Of a stretch of 7,316 nucleotides of DNA, positions 5,453 through 7,316 are shown in pieces. A model generated the notes under the pieces. It made no database searches. It had not been told where the DNA came from and saw only the letters and a program-made list of their open reading frames with translations. The number at the start of each line of letters is the position of its first letter. Position 1 is the stretch's first letter. Where the stretch lies: assembly GCA_902495545.1 (NCBI GenBank), contig CABUXM010000092.1:1-7316 (forward strand), given 5' to 3'. Made by a program: the position numbers and the translations under genes. The stretch is from an uncultured Collinsella sp. GTDB lineage: Bacteria; Actinomycetota; Coriobacteriia; Coriobacteriales; Coriobacteriaceae.

Positions 5453-7123
5453 ATGCCTGGTGTTACCCCTGCAGAAGTTTTGTCCAACTTTGGTATTACG
5501 CTCGTTGAAGATCCCGCCGAGAATCAACCCCGTCTGCTGGTCGATCTACCCGCCGCGGAGCTCGTCGAGCACGCTATCCGCCGCGAAGAAGGTCGCATGG
5601 CTTCCAACGGCGCGCTGGTGATCGAGACGGGGGAGCGTACCGGCCGTTCCCCCAACGACCGCTTTATCGTCGACACGCCCGACGTGCACGACAAAATCGC
5701 CTGGGGCGCGGTCAACCGCCCGCTGTCCGTCGAGAGCTATGAGACCATCAAGGCCGGCATCGTCGACTATCTCAACGAGCACGACGTGTTCGTCACGCGC
5801 GGCATGGCGGGCGCCGACCGCAACCACACGCGTCGCCTGCTCGTTGCCTGCGAGCGTGCCAGCCAGGCACTCTTTATTAAGCAGATGCTCGCCCGCCCGC
5901 TCGCCCGCGAAATCGCGCGCACCGGCGAGCCTGATTTCTGCGTGCTCGCAGCGCCCGGTTACCAGTGCGATCCTGCCATCAAGGGCCTCAACTCCAGTGC
6001 CGCCGTGGTCATCAACTTCCAGGAACGCGTGATTCTGGTCGCCGGCACCGGCTACTCCGGCGAGATTAAAAAGTCGATCTTTAGCGTCATGAACTATCTG
6101 CTGCCCGTCGAGGACGACGTGCTGCCCATGCACTGCTCGGCCAGCATGGATCCCGTCACGCACGAGACCGCCGTGTTCTTTGGCCTGTCCGGCACCGGCA
6201 AGACCACGCTTTCGGCCAATCCCACGCGCCTGCTGATCGGCGACGACGAGCACGGTTGGTCCGACATGGGCATCTTCAACATTGAGGGTGGCTGCTACGC
6301 AAAATGCGAGGGCCTGGACGCCTTCCACGAGCCCGAGATCTTCAACGCTGTCCGCTTTGGCGCGATTTGCGAAAACGTTGTGCTCGACGAGAACCGCAAG
6401 CCCAACTACGATGACATCTCGATTACGCACAATACGCGCGTGGCCTATCCCGTGGAGCACATTCCTAACGCGTGGACTAAGGGCATGGGCACCACTCCGA
6501 GTGTCGTGCTGTTCCTGACTTGCGACGCTTTTGGCGTGCTGCCGCCCATCTCGCGTCTGACGGCCGACGCCGCCATGTACCACTTTGTGACGGGCTTTAC
6601 GGCTAAGATTCCCGGCACCGAGGTCGGCGTCACCGAGCCCACGCCCACGTTCTCTTCGCTGTTCGGCGAGCCGTTTATGCCACTCGACCCCATGGTTTAC
6701 GCCAAGATGCTCGGCGAGCGCATTGCCGATGGCCGCACGCGTGTGTACCTGGTCAACACCGGCTGGATCGGCGGCGGCTACGGCGTAGGCCATCGCATCG
6801 AGCTGGCCTACACCCGCTCGTTGGTCGCGCGCGCCCTCGACGGTACCATCGAGGACAGCGAGTTCGTACACGACGACATCTTTAACGTCGACATTCCCAC
6901 CACGTGCCACGGTGTGCCCGACGGCATCCTGGTGCCGCGCCAGTACTGGCAGAGCACCGCTCGTTACGACGAGGCTGCACACAACCTGGCCGTGATGTTC
7001 GAGGAGAACTTCGAGAAGAAGTACTCGCACCTGCCCGAGTCCGTCAAGGCCGCCGGTCCGCACGCTCAAGTACACGCCGACGCCCGTCATCGCGGCCGCG
7101 GGCTGCTGGGACTTCGCCACTAG
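5453..7123 (+). CDS. pckA: Phosphoenolpyruvate carboxykinase (ATP)
   Basis: A 556-residue cytoplasmic enzyme that interconverts oxaloacetate + ATP with phosphoenolpyruvate + CO2 + ADP: gluconeogenesis, or CO2 fixation toward C4 acids in anaerobes. Key elements are intact: RTGRSPNDR (62-70, substrate Arg65), GYSGEIKK (200-207, metal-binding Lys207), MHCSA with His227, the P-loop GLSGTGKTT (244-252), the metal-binding LIGDDEHGW (261-269), and NTRVAYP (327-333) with Arg329. These define the ATP-dependent, not the GTP-dependent, family. AAAGGAGG (5441-5448) lies only four bases before the ATG, slightly tight but strong; the frame is open farther upstream without another good site. The family usually ends near AAGP, at about 540 residues. 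Here AAGPHA (533-538) is followed by an 18-residue tail QVHADARHRGRGLLGLRH that looks non-native. The gene is divergent from the flippase gene. Confidence 0.97.
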   Translation: MPGVTPAEVLSNFGITLVEDPAENQPRLLVDLPAAELVEHAIRREEGRMASNGALVIETGERTGRSPNDRFIVDTPDVHDKIAWGAVNRPLSVESYETIKAGIVDYLNEHDVFVTRGMAGADRNHTRRLLVACERASQALFIKQMLARPLAREIARTGEPDFCVLAAPGYQCDPAIKGLNSSAAVVINFQERVILVAGTGYSGEIKKSIFSVMNYLLPVEDDVLPMHCSASMDPVTHETAVFFGLSGTGKTTLSANPTRLLIGDDEHGWSDMGIFNIEGGCYAKCEGLDAFHEPEIFNAVRFGAICENVVLDENRKPNYDDISITHNTRVAYPVEHIPNAWTKGMGTTPSVVLFLTCDAFGVLPPISRLTADAAMYHFVTGFTAKIPGTEVGVTEPTPTFSSLFGEPFMPLDPMVYAKMLGERIADGRTRVYLVNTGWIGGGYGVGHRIELAYTRSLVARALDGTIEDSEFVHDDIFNVDIPTTCHGVPDGILVPRQYWQSTARYDEAAHNLAVMFEENFEKKYSHLPESVKAAGPHAQVHADARHRGRGLLGLRH

Positions 7124-7145
7124 CTTCGCCGTGAGTCCATATCAA

Positions 7146-7179
7146 CCACAAAGGGGACAGGCACCTTTGTGGTGGTTTT
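7146..7179 (+). terminator. Terminator hairpin after pckA
   Basis: CCACAAAGG (7146-7154) pairs perfectly with CCTTTGTGG (7164-7172) around a nine-base loop. TGG and then four T (7176-7179) follow, and AACCAC (7144-7149)/GTGGTT (7172-7177) offers an alternative register that brings the T run closer. The short T run makes it moderate rather than strong. It lies 22 bases past the pckA stop. Confidence 0.6.
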
Positions 7180-7206
7180 GCTCACGTGGATGACTCGGGT
7201 TACAAT
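7178..7206 (+). promoter_or_regulatory. Probable promoter for a gene beyond the right edge
   Basis: TTGCTC (7178-7183, three of six consensus bases) and TACAAT (7201-7206, five of six) are 17 bases apart. Transcription would start near 7213. It begins right at the T run of the pckA terminator, so the next gene is probably an independent unit. Confidence 0.5.
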
Positions 7207-7212
7207 ACGCCT

Positions 7213-7316
7213 GACATATCGTCCCCTTCTCCGGATGGGGACAGCGCAAGCGTTCTTGTGACGGCACCGTAGGACTTTGAAGGTGGCCGTTGTAAGGGCG
7301 CTTTTTGTTTAGGCGC
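7213..7316 (+). other. Structured 5' leader, cut by the window edge
   Basis: At least 104 bases follow the predicted start with no start codon and Shine-Dalgarno pair. GTCCCC (7221-7226) pairs with GGGGAC (7237-7242). AGCGC (7243-7247) can pair with GCGCT (7298-7302), enclosing a hairpin ACGGCACC (7261-7268)/GGTG-g-CCGT (7282-7290); this closing stem runs into five T (7302-7306), like an attenuator. GCGC recurs at the very end (7313-7316), offering a competing pairing. This suits a regulated leader such as that of a ribosomal protein operon, but I do not recognise a known riboswitch or leader family. Confidence 0.4.

Noticed and set aside
5546..7120. 524-codon minus-strand open frame opposite pckA
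   Set aside because: It is the antisense shadow of a gene with unambiguous PckA motifs; long antisense frames are common where third positions are GC-rich.
1..7316. CRISPR array, defence system, phage or integron genes
   Set aside because: There are no regularly spaced repeats, Cas-like, integrase-like or toxin-antitoxin-like products in any credible frame.

Overview
The window looks like a high-GC Gram-positive chromosome. Gene content, strongly GC-rich third codon positions and Shine-Dalgarno starts suggest an anaerobic gut actinobacterium of the class Coriobacteriia, perhaps Collinsella. The genus is an impression from sequence style, not a database result. There are four well-supported protein genes, none broken. 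I see no tRNA, rRNA, CRISPR array, transposase or phage gene.

Layout. Bases 1-513 hold no convincing protein gene but are dense in signals: two leftward terminators, a near-consensus leftward promoter overlapped by a perfect Gram-positive LexA (SOS) box, a bidirectional terminator, and a ~96-nt imperfect palindrome abutting the next gene's stop codon. Then come a CPA1-type K+(Na+)/H+ antiporter (minus, 514-2115) with two C-terminal RCK_C-like domains, and, divergently, a PPP-family metallophosphoesterase (plus, 2369-3208). A 317-bp convergent gap (3209-3525) contains a 123-bp MITE-like element with 18-bp perfect terminal inverted repeats. Next is a Wzx/MVF-type polysaccharide flippase (minus, 3526-5100), best started at a TTG with a strong ribosome binding site. 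The 352-bp gap 5101-5452, shared with the divergent ATP-dependent phosphoenolpyruvate carboxykinase gene pckA (plus, 5453-7123), is packed with inverted repeats, including a 16-bp perfect palindrome before pckA. After pckA come a terminator hairpin, a probable promoter and a structured leader that runs off the right edge.

How the genes work together. They do not form one operon: neighbours are divergent or convergent, so each is probably its own unit. The roles are housekeeping or envelope functions: cation/pH homeostasis, phosphate-ester hydrolysis, export of a lipid-linked glycan, and the phosphoenolpyruvate/oxaloacetate node. No defence or biosynthetic system is visible among the genes. 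The most interesting material is intergenic: the putative SOS-controlled ~90-nt transcript at the left edge, the MITE-like element, the long palindrome behind the antiporter, the composite repeats upstream of pckA, and a possible stop-codon loss that extends PckA.
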